From: RDYJ01 sp034931405
Lineage (GTDB): Bacteria; Cyanobacteriota; Cyanobacteriia; Cyanobacteriales; Nostocaceae
Length of the DNA stretch: 64,000 bases
Direction of reading: 5' to 3'
NCBI RefSeq assembly: GCF_034931405.1
Contig: NZ_JAYGHA010000014.1
Location: 81,261-145,260 of the forward strand
Both the position numbers and the translations under genes were made by a program. Shown piece by piece: positions 49,676 through 59,142 of this stretch (position 1 is the first letter of the stretch; each line of letters begins with the position of its first letter). The notes below the pieces were generated by a model. That model was not told the DNA's origin, ran no database searches, and saw only the letters and a program-made list of their open reading frames with translations.

Positions 49676-50827
49676 ATGGATTTTGGTATCGGGTTTCTCT
49701 CGAACAACGTAATGTTGCCAATCATAGACTTTTTCTATGGTTTTTTTCCTAGCTATGGATTGGCGATCGTTGCCTTGACATTGATAATCCGCTTTGCGCT
49801 CTATCCTCTGAGTGCTGGTTCGATTCGCAGTATGCGACGAATGCGGATTGTACAGCCATTGATGCAAAAGCGAATGGCGGAAGTCAAGGAGCGTTATAAG
49901 GATGATGCTCAAAAGCAGCAAGAGGAAATGGTCAATGTCCAAAAAGAATTTGGCAACCCCTTGGCAGGATGTTTGCCGCTGCTGTTACAAATGCCAGTCT
50001 TACTAGCACTATTTGCAACTTTGCGGGGTTCACCATTTGCGGGAGTTAACTATTCCGTTAACTTGCAAATCTTCCCCTCCGAACAAATCGAACAAATTCA
50101 GCCCCAAGCCTTTGCAACTCCCCCGCAAAATATTTATATTGCTGATGGGGAACACACAAAAATTACTGCTATTCTTCCCAGTGGTAACAAATTGGCTGTG
50201 GGAGAAAAAACTAAGATTCAATATCAAACAGTAGAAGGTAAACCCTTTGATTCGCTCTTAGCAGCACATCCAGAAACGAAGTTAACCCCAGAATGGAAAA
50301 TTACCAAAGGGGAAGAACGGGTCAAAATTGATGCTGATGGCAATATAGAAGCCTTACAGCCTGGAGATGTGACAATTCAAGGCTCAATTCCTGGACTGGC
50401 AGCAGATAAAGGATTTCTGTTTATTGATGCTTTAGGTAGGGTAGGCGCACAAGATCCTGATGGCACAATCCACTGGGATATTGTGGCCATGATTGTCTTC
50501 TTTGGGATCAGTCTTTATGTGAGCCAATTGCTGTCTGGTCAAAATTCCAGCGGTGGCAATCCCCAACAGGATACAGTTAACAAAATTACCCCAGTAATCT
50601 TTTCGGGGATGTTTTTGTTTTTCCCTCTACCAGCTGGTGTACTGATGTACATGGTAATTGGTAACGTTTTCCAAACCCTGCAAACCTACATTCTTTCCCG
50701 CGAACCTCTATCGGAGGAATTGCAAAAGTTGGTAGCTATTCAGGAGCAGGAAAAAGAGGCAGCAACGGCAGAAGTAAAGACTTTGCCCTTTGAGCCAAAA
50801 AGTTCTAAGAAAAAGGCTACAGGCTGA
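49676..50827 (+). CDS. yidC: Membrane protein insertase YidC/Oxa1
   Basis: Inserts proteins into the plasma and thylakoid membranes, alone or with SecYEG. 383 residues. The core is recognised by SYGLAIVALTLIIRFALYPL (with the catalytic Arg), CLPLLLQMPVLLALFATLRG and, near the end, FFPLPAGVLMYMVIGNVFQT. Between helices 2 and 3 is a large insertion of about 110 residues with an Ig-like look (LAVGEKTKIQYQTVEGKPF, PEWKITKGEERVKIDADG, LQPGDVTIQGSI), resembling the BIG2 fold and known in cyanobacterial forms. A Lys-rich tail ends the protein. jag follows two bases after the stop. Confidence 0.95.
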   Translation: MDFGIGFLSNNVMLPIIDFFYGFFPSYGLAIVALTLIIRFALYPLSAGSIRSMRRMRIVQPLMQKRMAEVKERYKDDAQKQQEEMVNVQKEFGNPLAGCLPLLLQMPVLLALFATLRGSPFAGVNYSVNLQIFPSEQIEQIQPQAFATPPQNIYIADGEHTKITAILPSGNKLAVGEKTKIQYQTVEGKPFDSLLAAHPETKLTPEWKITKGEERVKIDADGNIEALQPGDVTIQGSIPGLAADKGFLFIDALGRVGAQDPDGTIHWDIVAMIVFFGISLYVSQLLSGQNSSGGNPQQDTVNKITPVIFSGMFLFFPLPAGVLMYMVIGNVFQTLQTYILSREPLSEELQKLVAIQEQEKEAATAEVKTLPFEPKSSKKKATG

Positions 50828-50829
50828 TT

Positions 50830-51363
50830 ATGAGTGACATTTTGATGCAGCGTGGTGAAGAATGGTTAACACAATTGCTGCAACTCACTGGTGTTTCCAC
50901 TGGTGTTAAGGGTAATTTAGGGGCTGCTCCAGCAATTGGGGCAGACTCTCAAGAACCAGATAGCTATTGGTTGATAATTGATGAAACGAATTTGATGCCA
51001 GAACAAATCAAGGTTTTGATTGGTGCTGGTGGTTCTGTGCTAGATGCGATGCAGTATTTAGCAAATTCGGTACTGAATGTGCATCAACCAGAGCATGAGC
51101 AGACATCTTATACCATTGAGTTGAATGGCTACCGCGTTAGACGACAAGCAGAAATTAATGCTTTAGCAAAAACAGCGGCTCAAGAAGTGCGTTTTTCTGG
51201 ACGAGAGGTGGAAATTAGATCTCTGAGTTCGGCTGAACGGCGACAAGTTCACAGCTTTTTGCAGGATTTTCCTGATTTAGAAACCTTTAGCCGTGGGAAA
51301 GAACCCCATCGTAATTTGGTGGTTCGTCCTGCTACTGAACCACCAACAGATCCTGGTTATTAG
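50830..51363 (+). CDS. KH-R3H RNA-binding protein (Jag/KhpB-like)
   Basis: 177 residues. A KH-type domain (MPEQIKVLIGAGGSVLDAMQ, YLANSVLNV) is followed by an R3H domain (GYRVRRQAEINALAKTAAQE, LSSAERRQVHSFLQDFPDLE, TFSRGKEPHRNLVV). Members bind RNA and, in Firmicutes, affect cell division together with KhpA. The N-terminal Jag domain is missing, as is usual in cyanobacteria. It is two bases from yidC, so co-transcribed; the same order is widespread in bacteria. Confidence 0.92.
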   Translation: MSDILMQRGEEWLTQLLQLTGVSTGVKGNLGAAPAIGADSQEPDSYWLIIDETNLMPEQIKVLIGAGGSVLDAMQYLANSVLNVHQPEHEQTSYTIELNGYRVRRQAEINALAKTAAQEVRFSGREVEIRSLSSAERRQVHSFLQDFPDLETFSRGKEPHRNLVVRPATEPPTDPGY

Positions 51364-51443
51364 AGATAAAAACAAAAACGTAGTATCAGCATTTTTGCTG
51401 GTCATCAACCATAATTTTGCGTGAGGATGTCTCACAAATCATA

Positions 51444-51950
51444 ATGGACGCTATTTTTATTCCGCAGCTAACTAAAGCCCCGGAGCGAATAGAGGAAATT
51501 CAAGTTAATGAGTCTCTGCCTGGTCTGGAAACTTTAACCCCAGTGCGTGGAACTATCCGTGTCCAGCATCAGGGTAATTATTTAGAAGTTTACGGTCAGG
51601 CAGAAACAATTATTACTTGTACCTGTAACCGCTGTTTGCAACAATATAATCAACGTTTGGCTGTTAATACTAAAGAAGTTATTTGGTTAGATGCAAAGGC
51701 TAATCAGGCTGATGACTTGCCTTTGGAAAGGGAAGTGGCTGTAGAAGATTTGGTAGAAACTGTGCCTCCTGATGGTTATTTTTATCCTAGTGAATGGCTG
51801 TATGAGCAGATGTGTTTAGCTATTCCTCAGCGGCAATTGTGCGATCGCAATTGTCCTGGTATTTTGGATGCTGTTGCTGGTAGTTCTGAGGAGATTGTTG
51901 ATAGTCGTTGGTCTGCTTTGCAAAGTTTGAAAAAGCAACTTCCTGAATAG
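51444..51950 (+). CDS. DUF177 (YceD-like) protein
   Basis: 168 residues from ATG 51444 (MDAIFIPQLTKAPE); the frame extends to a TTG at 51417 but conserved sequence begins at the ATG. Motifs: VRGTIRVQHQGNYLEVYGQA, the CNRCL zinc-like motif in ETIITCTCNRCLQQYNQ, and LCDRNCPGI. In plants and bacteria the family is linked to 23S rRNA accumulation and intron handling. It closes the rpmH-rnpA-yidC-jag cluster. Confidence 0.9.
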   Translation: MDAIFIPQLTKAPERIEEIQVNESLPGLETLTPVRGTIRVQHQGNYLEVYGQAETIITCTCNRCLQQYNQRLAVNTKEVIWLDAKANQADDLPLEREVAVEDLVETVPPDGYFYPSEWLYEQMCLAIPQRQLCDRNCPGILDAVAGSSEEIVDSRWSALQSLKKQLPE

Positions 51951-52069
51951 TATTTTTAAAGGGTTTGAAATGCTGGATTATTCCTCATTTCTAACCTATG
52001 TATTCAGTTTTTTTATAGATTATTCTCTTGATTAAAATATTATCTGATTTCATAATTAGGATTATATTC

Positions 52070-52279
52070 TTATATTGATTCTAGAGTATATTCTGGTTCA
52101 TTTTCTGCATAACATTGATTTAAGTTATTTAAATAAAAATTTTCCCAATCTTCTCTTTCTTCTATATCAGATTCTAAAACAATAGGAATAATAAATACTT
52201 TTGTTCCTTCTGGGATAGATACGGGATTTACTAATTCTATTTTCCCGTCTTTAACAATTGCTAAATGTCCTGATGTCAT
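52070..52279 (-). CDS. Small antitoxin-like protein
   Basis: 69 residues: MTSGHLAIVKDGKIELVNPV, SIPEGTKVFIIPIVLESD and an acidic tail. The beginning resembles AbrB-like or AF2212-like antitoxins, in which KDGKIEL..P..PEGTKV is common. No toxin is next to it: downstream lies only AT-rich sequence, and upstream is a methyltransferase on the other strand. It may be an orphan antitoxin. Confidence 0.72.
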   Translation of the reverse strand: MTSGHLAIVKDGKIELVNPVSIPEGTKVFIIPIVLESDIEEREDWENFYLNNLNQCYAENEPEYTLESI

Positions 52280-52366
52280 TATGTTAGCTCCTTGTTTTTC
52301 TGTATTTTAGCATTATTACTTGTCTGTAACATACGCAAATATTGTAATTGTACTATTACTTTCACT

Positions 52367-52384
52367 ATACTATAGTAGTATAAT
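52367..52384 (+). promoter_or_regulatory. Candidate operator overlapping the methyltransferase promoter
   Basis: Perfect 15-base palindrome ATACTA-TAG-TAGTAT at 52367-52381, overlapping TATAAT (52379-52384), 32 bases before the start codon. Symmetric sites like this regulate restriction-modification genes in many systems, but no controller gene is seen here. Confidence 0.45.
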
Positions 52385-52415
52385 TATAACAGAATAAACT
52401 TATCAATCAAACAAA

Positions 52416-53729
52416 ATGGCAACAGGAATACCTACCAAAAACGGACGTAATCAGAAACAAAATATAACATCATTCCGCATTGAGTATGAAGGTAAAACAC
52501 CTATAGAAGATATATTTAAAATTCAGCCAGCCAAATTAAATCATGTAATTAGTGTTGATAGAGAACCTAGAAATAAATTAATATATGGTGATAACTTAAA
52601 CGTCCTAATCACATTATTAAATGATGAGAATGTTAACAGAAAAGTTAACCTAGCTTATATTGATCCACCTTATGCAACAGGTAGTAGTTTTGAATCTCGT
52701 AGTAGAAATCATGCTTATCACGATCACATGGGAGGTGCAGAATATTTAGAATTTTTGCGGCAACGTCTAATTTTAATCAGAGAACTTTTATCAGAAACAG
52801 GTTCTATTTATGTACATCTAGATGAAAACATGGCTTTTGCTGTGAAAATTATCATGGATGAAATTTTTGGCGTGAAAAACTTTCGTAATTGGATTACTAG
52901 AAAAAAATGCAACCCTAAAAACTACACCCGCAAACAATATGGCAATATTTCCGATTATATTCTTTTCTATACGAAAACAGATAATTGTGTTTGGAATCAA
53001 CCTTTTGAAAATTGGACAGAAGAAGCTATTAAAAAAGAATATCAATATGTAGAAGAAGAGACAGGAAGACTATATAAAAAAGTTCCTATTCATGCTCCAG
53101 GAGTGAGAAAAGGAGCGACAGGTCAACCTTGGAAGGGTATGTTACCACCGCCTGGTAAACATTGGCAATATACACCAGAAACCTTAGATGAAATGGATGC
53201 AAGAGGTGATATATATTGGTCTGCAAATGGTAATCCTAGAAGAAAAGTATATTTAGATAATAGTCAAGGTATTTCTATTCAAGATATTTGGCTGGATTTT
53301 AAAGATGCACACAATCAAAATATTAAAATTACTGGTTATCCAACAGAAAAAAATGCAGCTTTGATGAAACGAATAATTATGGCTTCGTCAAATCCTGAAG
53401 ATGTAGTTTTAGATGCTTTTGCAGGAAGCGGAACTACTTTAGCTGTAGCTGAAGAATTAGGGAGAAAATGGATAGGTATTGATAATTCTCCATTATCTAT
53501 TGATACAATCATTAAACGTTTAGTTAATGGTAGTGAAGCAATGGGTGACTTTGTTAATGGTAAAAATGGTAATAATCAATATAAACAAATTAGCTTAATT
53601 GAAGTCAATAGAATTTTGAAAACAGGCTTAGATTTATATATTGAAGAAGCACCAAATTTAGAATTAATTTCTGAACAAACCATCAAAGATTGGAATAGAA
53701 AACTTAACTCTCTAACCAATCTTTTGTAA
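52416..53729 (+). CDS. DNA methyltransferase (beta class, probably N6-adenine)
   Basis: 437 residues. Motif IV DPPY is at 83-86 (NLAYIDPPYATG) and the SAM-binding motif FAGSG at 335-339 (DAFAGSGTTLAVAEELG), an order (IV, target domain, I) that defines the beta class. The 230 residues between carry the target recognition part. RLVNGSEAMGDFVNGK and a helical tail follow. Paired with a convergent gene whose tail overlaps it by 26 bases and which looks like the cognate restriction enzyme. The specificity is unknown. Confidence 0.92.
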   Translation: MATGIPTKNGRNQKQNITSFRIEYEGKTPIEDIFKIQPAKLNHVISVDREPRNKLIYGDNLNVLITLLNDENVNRKVNLAYIDPPYATGSSFESRSRNHAYHDHMGGAEYLEFLRQRLILIRELLSETGSIYVHLDENMAFAVKIIMDEIFGVKNFRNWITRKKCNPKNYTRKQYGNISDYILFYTKTDNCVWNQPFENWTEEAIKKEYQYVEEETGRLYKKVPIHAPGVRKGATGQPWKGMLPPPGKHWQYTPETLDEMDARGDIYWSANGNPRRKVYLDNSQGISIQDIWLDFKDAHNQNIKITGYPTEKNAALMKRIIMASSNPEDVVLDAFAGSGTTLAVAEELGRKWIGIDNSPLSIDTIIKRLVNGSEAMGDFVNGKNGNNQYKQISLIEVNRILKTGLDLYIEEAPNLELISEQTIKDWNRKLNSLTNLL

Positions 53730-54621
53730 ATCTATCATCTAACATTTTCAAAGTACAAACCATGACTTTACCTTGTCCATATTGTTCCAGGTTAGCGTAA
53801 TCATCCCACATAGAACCGAGAAGTAAACCAGGTCCATCATTGAGCATCAAGACTTTTAATGGTAAATTGTAAGTTTGAGCATAATTAAGGATTTGGATAA
53901 TTTTATCTCGATTTCCACCAGTTCTATCATCTTCCTGAGAACCTCCCCTATCGGAGTCATAACGAGCAAATCCAACTACTAAAGGAGTACCATCTAAGCG
54001 AGATATCAAAATATCCGCAGGTGTTTTATTTTGCCAGTTATCTAATACTTCATTTAGCATCACATCTCTACCAGCGCGAACAGGACCACGAATTAAATAA
54101 TCCTGACTAAATGTTTTGTTAAACCATAAGAAAAAACTCTCTGTTAAATCATAACCTTTTTGTCCTCGTGTACTTTGTTCCAAAAGTATTGCCATGAGAG
54201 TTTCATCAGGTATAGGACGACTATTTAAATTTTGTTTAACTTGTTCTAGGGGACGAAATCTATAACCAAAATCTCTAATAATATCAGGTATTTTGCTTTT
54301 CCTCTTGGTCATTTCTACAGATGTATCTGGAGAAACGTATCTGCGAAAAACTCTAAGTAGTTGAATTCGCAAAGGATCAGGCTCTTTTGTAATAATCTCC
54401 AGTAAATTTTCAGAACTTTGAGCTTGTTCCACAACTTCTATAAAACGCAATAACACATTCTCATAGAGAATTTTTGCTTCATCCAAAGAATCTGGATAGA
54501 AAGGAGAATCAAATATAGTAATCCACTGAGATGCTGTTGCTTTGTAACTAGCAAAGGTAGTCAAAATAATTTCCTTGTTTTGATGAATGACACAAGTGAT
54601 TAATATAACCAGTTCTCCCAT
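53704..54621 (-). CDS. Putative type II restriction endonuclease
   Basis: 305 residues, placed convergently to the methyltransferase. Near the C-terminal half are LIRGPVRAGRDVMLNEVLDN (a Glu-containing helix), KTPADILISRLDGTPLVVGF (an Asp in ADIL) and ARYDSDRGGSQEDDRTGGNR. A Glu, then ADIL with hydrophobic strand, is compatible with a PD-(D/E)XK site, but I cannot identify the Lys with certainty. The call rests mainly on context. A literature or REBASE match would decide. Confidence 0.72.
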   Translation of the reverse strand: MGELVILITCVIHQNKEIILTTFASYKATASQWITIFDSPFYPDSLDEAKILYENVLLRFIEVVEQAQSSENLLEIITKEPDPLRIQLLRVFRRYVSPDTSVEMTKRKSKIPDIIRDFGYRFRPLEQVKQNLNSRPIPDETLMAILLEQSTRGQKGYDLTESFFLWFNKTFSQDYLIRGPVRAGRDVMLNEVLDNWQNKTPADILISRLDGTPLVVGFARYDSDRGGSQEDDRTGGNRDKIIQILNYAQTYNLPLKVLMLNDGPGLLLGSMWDDYANLEQYGQGKVMVCTLKMLDDRFTKDWLES

Positions 54622-54792
54622 TCTTGTCTAGATGTTGATTAAAAGCCAGATATCCAGCGATCGCTCTCCTCCTCCTTTGCGTCTTTGCGTCTTTGCGTGA
54701 GAGAAAGCCCCTCTTTCTTCGCTTCCTTCGTCCCTTCGTGGTTCATTACCTTAAAAATAGGAAAATAACAAAAACCACCAAACAACTACCTT

Positions 54793-56304
54793 ATGAACTT
54801 CCGAGACGAATTTAAACTCCTCCTCCGCGCCCGCTACCCGCTGATTTATATCCCCACCTACGAAGAAGAACGGGTAGAAGCCGCTATCCGCGAAGAAGCC
54901 ACAAACCAAGGAAACCGCCCCGTTTATACCTGGGATTTTGTCGATGGTTATCAAGGAAACCCCAATGATGTCGGGTTTGGAAAACGCAACCCCTTACAAG
55001 CATTGGAATTTATCGAAAAATTACCCGCTTCAGCCCCAGCAGTCTTAATTCTCCGGGATTATCACCGCTTTTTAGATGATGTGGCAATTTCTCGCAAACT
55101 CCGCAACTTAGCCCGACTCCTCAAATCCCAACCCAAAAATATTGTTTTATTATCACCACGCATCGCTATTCCCGACGACTTAATGGAAGTGTTGACGGTG
55201 GTGGAATTTCCTTTACCCGCAGCACCAGAAATTAAAACCGAGGTAGAACGGTTATTACAAGCCACAGGTAATTCTCCATCTGGTAAATTTCTCGATGACT
55301 TGGTGCGTTCTTGTCAAGGTTTATCTATGGAAAGGATACGCCGAGTTTTGGCCAGGGCGATCGCATCCCACGGAGAATTGCAACCAGAGGATGTGGATTT
55401 AGTTTTGGAGGAAAAACGCCAAACTATCCGCCAAACGCAAATCCTGGACTTTTATCCCGCCACTGAGCAAATTTCTGATATAGGAGGACTTGATAACCTC
55501 AAAGATTGGTTAATCCGTCGGGGTGGTTCATTCACAGAACGAGCGCGACAGTACGGATTACCGCACCCTCGTGGTTTAATGTTGGTGGGTATTCAGGGAA
55601 CTGGTAAATCTTTAACAGCAAAAGCGATCGCCCATCATTGGCATTTACCCCTATTACGCTTAGATGTAGGGCGGTTATTTGGGGGTTTAGTCGGCGAATC
55701 GGAATCCCGCACCCGGCAAATGATTCAAGTTGCTGAAGCCCTTGCACCGTGTATATTGTGGATTGATGAAATTGATAAAGCTTTTTCTGGGTTGGGTAGT
55801 AAAGGTGATGCGGGAACAACTAGCCGGGTATTTGGGACATTTATCACCTGGTTAGCGGAAAAAACTTCCCCTGTGTTTGTTGTTTCTACCGCTAACGATA
55901 TCCAAGCCTTACCGCCGGAAATGTTGCGTAAAGGTCGATTTGATGAAATTTTCTTTGTCGGTTTACCTAGCCAAGAAGAGAGAAAAGCCATTTTTAACGT
56001 CCATTTATCCAGATTGCGTCCCCACAATTTGAAAAGCTATGAAATCGAGAGATTAGCTTATGAAACCCCTGATTTTTCTGGCGCAGAGATTGAACAAACC
56101 TTAATTGAAGCGATGCACATTGGTTTTAGCCAAAACCGTGATTTTACCACTGATGATATTTTAGAAGCCGCTAGTCAAATCATACCTTTGGCGCGAACTG
56201 CGGTAGAACAGATTCAAAAACTGCAAGAATGGGCTGCTGCGGGTAGGGCGCGTTTGGCTTCTAAGCATAGTTCTTTGAGTGAACGCATTCAACGCCAAAT
56301 GTAA
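54793..56304 (+). CDS. Ycf46-like AAA+ ATPase
   Basis: 503 residues. An N-terminal domain of about 220 residues (MNFRDEFKLLLRARYPLIYI, YTWDFVDGYQGNP) precedes an AAA+ module with Walker A GIQGTGKSLTAKAIA, Walker B CILWIDEIDKAFSG, and RKGRFDEIFFVGLPSQEER with the arginine finger. This is the layout of Ycf46, encoded in cyanobacteria and red-algal plastids and linked to CO2 use in Synechocystis. The substrate is not known. It is divergent from the restriction gene and preceded by GCGTCTTT repeats (about 54675-54700). Confidence 0.88.
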   Translation: MNFRDEFKLLLRARYPLIYIPTYEEERVEAAIREEATNQGNRPVYTWDFVDGYQGNPNDVGFGKRNPLQALEFIEKLPASAPAVLILRDYHRFLDDVAISRKLRNLARLLKSQPKNIVLLSPRIAIPDDLMEVLTVVEFPLPAAPEIKTEVERLLQATGNSPSGKFLDDLVRSCQGLSMERIRRVLARAIASHGELQPEDVDLVLEEKRQTIRQTQILDFYPATEQISDIGGLDNLKDWLIRRGGSFTERARQYGLPHPRGLMLVGIQGTGKSLTAKAIAHHWHLPLLRLDVGRLFGGLVGESESRTRQMIQVAEALAPCILWIDEIDKAFSGLGSKGDAGTTSRVFGTFITWLAEKTSPVFVVSTANDIQALPPEMLRKGRFDEIFFVGLPSQEERKAIFNVHLSRLRPHNLKSYEIERLAYETPDFSGAEIEQTLIEAMHIGFSQNRDFTTDDILEAASQIIPLARTAVEQIQKLQEWAAAGRARLASKHSSLSERIQRQM

Positions 56305-56385
56305 TAATAATTTAGTCAAAATTATTTAATCAATAGTTCATAGTTGAATGATCAATTACTATGGACTATTGATAAAACAGGGACT

Positions 56386-56521
56386 AGGGATTGGGGATTG
56401 GGGACTGGGGACTGGGGACTGGGGACTGGGTAATCAATTTACTTTTACCAATCACCAATCACCAATTACCAATCACCAATTACCAATCACCAATTACCAA
56501 TCACCAATCACCAATTACCAC
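56386..56521. repeat. Heptamer repeats GGGGACT and ACCAATC/ACCAATT
   Basis: About five GGGGACT units at 56394-56430 and eleven or so ACCAAT(C/T) units at 56447-56521, directly before the SH3 gene. Confidence 0.92.
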
Positions 56522-56539
56522 TAACTAAAGGATATAAAT

Positions 56540-57007
56540 ATGCTTTCTGGCTTGCTTAAACTTATACTTGGTTTTTTATTAGCGATCGCAGTTTTATTAG
56601 GTAGCGGAGTGACAATAGCTCTTTATTTTGTCAATCGTACTGCTGTACCTCCAGCAAAACCCACTTATGCTAATGATAATCCCAAACCCAAACCTGACAA
56701 ACCAAAAGTCACTCAAGCTAAAGCCACATCAAACCCTAAAGCTTCATCCACACCAAAACCTACTCCCACTGAATCACCTCAGTCATTACCACCAGGTGCT
56801 TACCAAGCTACAGTAACTTGGCCTCAAGGCTTAAGTGTGCGAGATCGACCAAGTTTGGATGCTAAAAGTGTTAGTGGGGTTGCTGCTAATCAAAAAGTAA
56901 TTATTTTAGAAGAAAGCCAAGATAAAAACTGGCAAAAGATCCGTGTTGAAGGTAGCGATCAAGAGGGTTGGGTAAAAGCAGGTAATACTAAAAAAGTTGA
57001 ACAATAA
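56540..57007 (+). CDS. Membrane-anchored SH3-domain protein
   Basis: 155 residues: an N-terminal membrane helix (LLKLILGFLLAIAVLLGSGV), a linker of Lys, Pro and Thr (PKPKPDKPKVTQAK and so on) long enough to cross the periplasm or peptidoglycan, and a C-terminal bacterial SH3 domain (ATVTWPQGLSVRDRPSLDAK, KVIILEESQDKNWQKIRVEG, GWVKAGNTKKV). Such proteins usually bind peptidoglycan or guide wall enzymes. AAAGGAT lies before the ATG. No operon partner. Confidence 0.88.
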   Translation: MLSGLLKLILGFLLAIAVLLGSGVTIALYFVNRTAVPPAKPTYANDNPKPKPDKPKVTQAKATSNPKASSTPKPTPTESPQSLPPGAYQATVTWPQGLSVRDRPSLDAKSVSGVAANQKVIILEESQDKNWQKIRVEGSDQEGWVKAGNTKKVEQ

Positions 57008-57098
57008 ATAGACTTTTTTAAGAAGTTGAGGATTGTCAGCAATTAGCTGAACTTGACGTTATGGATAACCTTTATACAGCAATCGTTCATTCCTAGAT

Positions 57099-57156
57099 CC
57101 CCGACTTCTAAGATCAATTTATCATTTATGGACACAATAAACAAAAGAAGTCGGGG
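57099..57156. repeat. CCCCGACTTCT inverted repeat
   Basis: Eleven perfect pairs (57099-57109 with 57146-57156) around 36 bases. A degenerate relative occurs at about 1276-1303. This inverted repeat is a dispersed cyanobacterial element that may act as terminator between the convergent SH3 and GGDEF-EAL genes. Confidence 0.75.
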
Positions 57157-57201
57157 CTCTTATCGCCTCACCTGAATTCTTACTGGACAAATATCCTCAA
57201 G

Positions 57202-59142
57202 CTATGATAAAGAAATGGTGTCACCATAATTATTATAAGCAACTAAATAAGAGTTATAAGGTTGATATACCATCAGCATCCTCGTAGCTTCTTCTGTTGA
57301 AAGTGGATGACTAAAAAGATACCCTTGCATAACTTCACATTTGAGAATTCGCAATAAATTAAATTGTTCTTCAGTTTCTACTCCTTCTGCAACTACTGTT
57401 AAATTCAATCCATGTGCTAAGGCAATTATTGCTGTTGTAATAGCTGTATGATTATCATCATTAGCAATATCACGCACAAAAGACTGATCAATTTTTAAGG
57501 AATGAATGGGAAAGTCTTTTAAATAACTTAGAGAAGAATATCCTGTTCCAAAGTCGTCTATTGATATAGTGACTCCTATCTTACCTAAGTCTTTTAAAAT
57601 CCTGCTAGTCAATTCCACATCTTGCATAGCGACAGTTTCAGTAATTTCTAATTCTAAATATTTGGGTTCTAATTTAGTTTCTGATAGTACCTGTTTTACC
57701 ATACTCACTACGTCGAGGTGCTGGAACTGTCTACTTGATAGATTTACTGCTACTGATAAAGATGGTAAATTTAAAGTTTCTTGCCAAAGTTTGTTTTGTA
57801 AACAGGCAGTTTTTAAAACCCATTCAGAAATTGGTAAAATTAATCCAGTTTCTTCAGCAATAGGAATAAAAGTTGCTGGTGGAATTATACCTAGTTCTGG
57901 ATGTTGCCAGCGCAGCAGAGCTTCCATTTTAGTGATTTCACCAGTAAAACTATTTACTTGTGGTTGATAATAAACTTTAAATTCTTGTCGTTCTAAAGCA
58001 TTATGTAAGCTATTTTCTAAAGTAAACAATTCTGTAGTTTGGGAATTAATAGCTGGGTGATATATTTGGTAGTTATTACGTCCCTGTAATTTTACCTGCG
58101 ATAATGCGGCCTCAGCATTTCTAATCAAAGTTACAGCATCTTTTCCATGTTGAGGATACAAAGCAATACCAATACTAGGGCTAATATTTAAGTGGTTATT
58201 ATCTATTATAAACCCTTTTTTAAAGGCGGCAAATAGACTTTCCTGGATCAGATTCACATCCTCGCTATCACTAATTTCCGTTAAGATAATTGTGAACTCA
58301 TCTCCTCCCCAACGCGCAATTATATCACCAGGACGTAGACATTGCCTAATCCTTTGAGCAACCATTTTTAATAATTGATCACCAATACTATGGCCTAGAC
58401 TGTCATTAATTTTTCTGAATCGGTCTAAATCTAAAAAACATACTGCTAGACTAGGACGGGATTTTTCTAAAGATGCAATCAGTAAATTATTGAACAATAC
58501 CCTATTGGGTAAATTAGTCAAAATGTCATGTAAGGCTTGATACTTAATTTTAGTTAATGCTAAATTTTCAGTAGTAATATCCCGAAAACTCCAAACTATA
58601 CCGAAAAATTTTTCGCCAATTTGTTGGCGTTGAAAATAAGCATTAAACACCCTGCCATCTTTAAAAAATATGGTTTCATTGATTTCATTAATTGGAATAT
58701 CTCTATTCTGATTTAATGTCCTAAATATTGATAAATAATAGCGAGGATTTTCTAGTTTTTTGATGGCACTTATCAGAACTTTTCTGTAATTTTCTGATGT
58801 CAATAATAATTCATTAATCCCCCACATCTGGAGAAAGTTTTGATTAAAATCGACAATCTCATCTAGACTATCCAATATTAAAATAGCGTCTTTAGTAGAT
58901 TCTAGAGTTGCTTTTTGTAAAAATAATAATTTCTCTAATTCTGTTTCTATCTGTTGGCGGTTAGACCTTTCTATTTGTAATTGATTTTCTAAACAATCTT
59001 CATATTCATTGCCCAAGTTACGATTTTTGAAATGATTTTTTGAAATTTTATTACTTAAATTCGGTACTAGGAAATTAAAAATCAACCAGGCAATTAATTG
59101 AATTTCTAAGCCGATGAATATCCCGAATATTAAAATTTTCAT
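57202..59142 (-). CDS. PAS-GGDEF-EAL protein, c-di-GMP synthesis and breakdown
   Basis: 646 residues. An N-terminal membrane helix (ILIFGIFIGLEIQLIAWLIF), a coiled coil (about 45-80), and a PAS domain (about 80-190). Then GGDEF at about 200-365 with an intact active site ARWGGDEFTIIL and an inhibition site RPGD five residues before it. Last is an EAL domain (about 385-630) with TKMEALLRWQHPELG, LELEITETVAM, SIDDFGTGYSSLSYL, KIDQSFVRDI and VVAEGVETEEQF. All catalytic motifs look intact, so it could both make and cleave c-di-GMP, with the balance set by the PAS signal. No gene partner. Confidence 0.95.
   Translation of the reverse strand: MKILIFGIFIGLEIQLIAWLIFNFLVPNLSNKISKNHFKNRNLGNEYEDCLENQLQIERSNRQQIETELEKLLFLQKATLESTKDAILILDSLDEIVDFNQNFLQMWGINELLLTSENYRKVLISAIKKLENPRYYLSIFRTLNQNRDIPINEINETIFFKDGRVFNAYFQRQQIGEKFFGIVWSFRDITTENLALTKIKYQALHDILTNLPNRVLFNNLLIASLEKSRPSLAVCFLDLDRFRKINDSLGHSIGDQLLKMVAQRIRQCLRPGDIIARWGGDEFTIILTEISDSEDVNLIQESLFAAFKKGFIIDNNHLNISPSIGIALYPQHGKDAVTLIRNAEAALSQVKLQGRNNYQIYHPAINSQTTELFTLENSLHNALERQEFKVYYQPQVNSFTGEITKMEALLRWQHPELGIIPPATFIPIAEETGLILPISEWVLKTACLQNKLWQETLNLPSLSVAVNLSSRQFQHLDVVSMVKQVLSETKLEPKYLELEITETVAMQDVELTSRILKDLGKIGVTISIDDFGTGYSSLSYLKDFPIHSLKIDQSFVRDIANDDNHTAITTAIIALAHGLNLTVVAEGVETEEQFNLLRILKCEVMQGYLFSHPLSTEEATRMLMVYQPYNSYLVAYNNYGDTISLS

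Noticed and set aside
49475..49942. 155-codon minus-strand frame across the yidC start
   Set aside because: It is antisense to the yidC N-terminus and its promoter region and has no family pattern.
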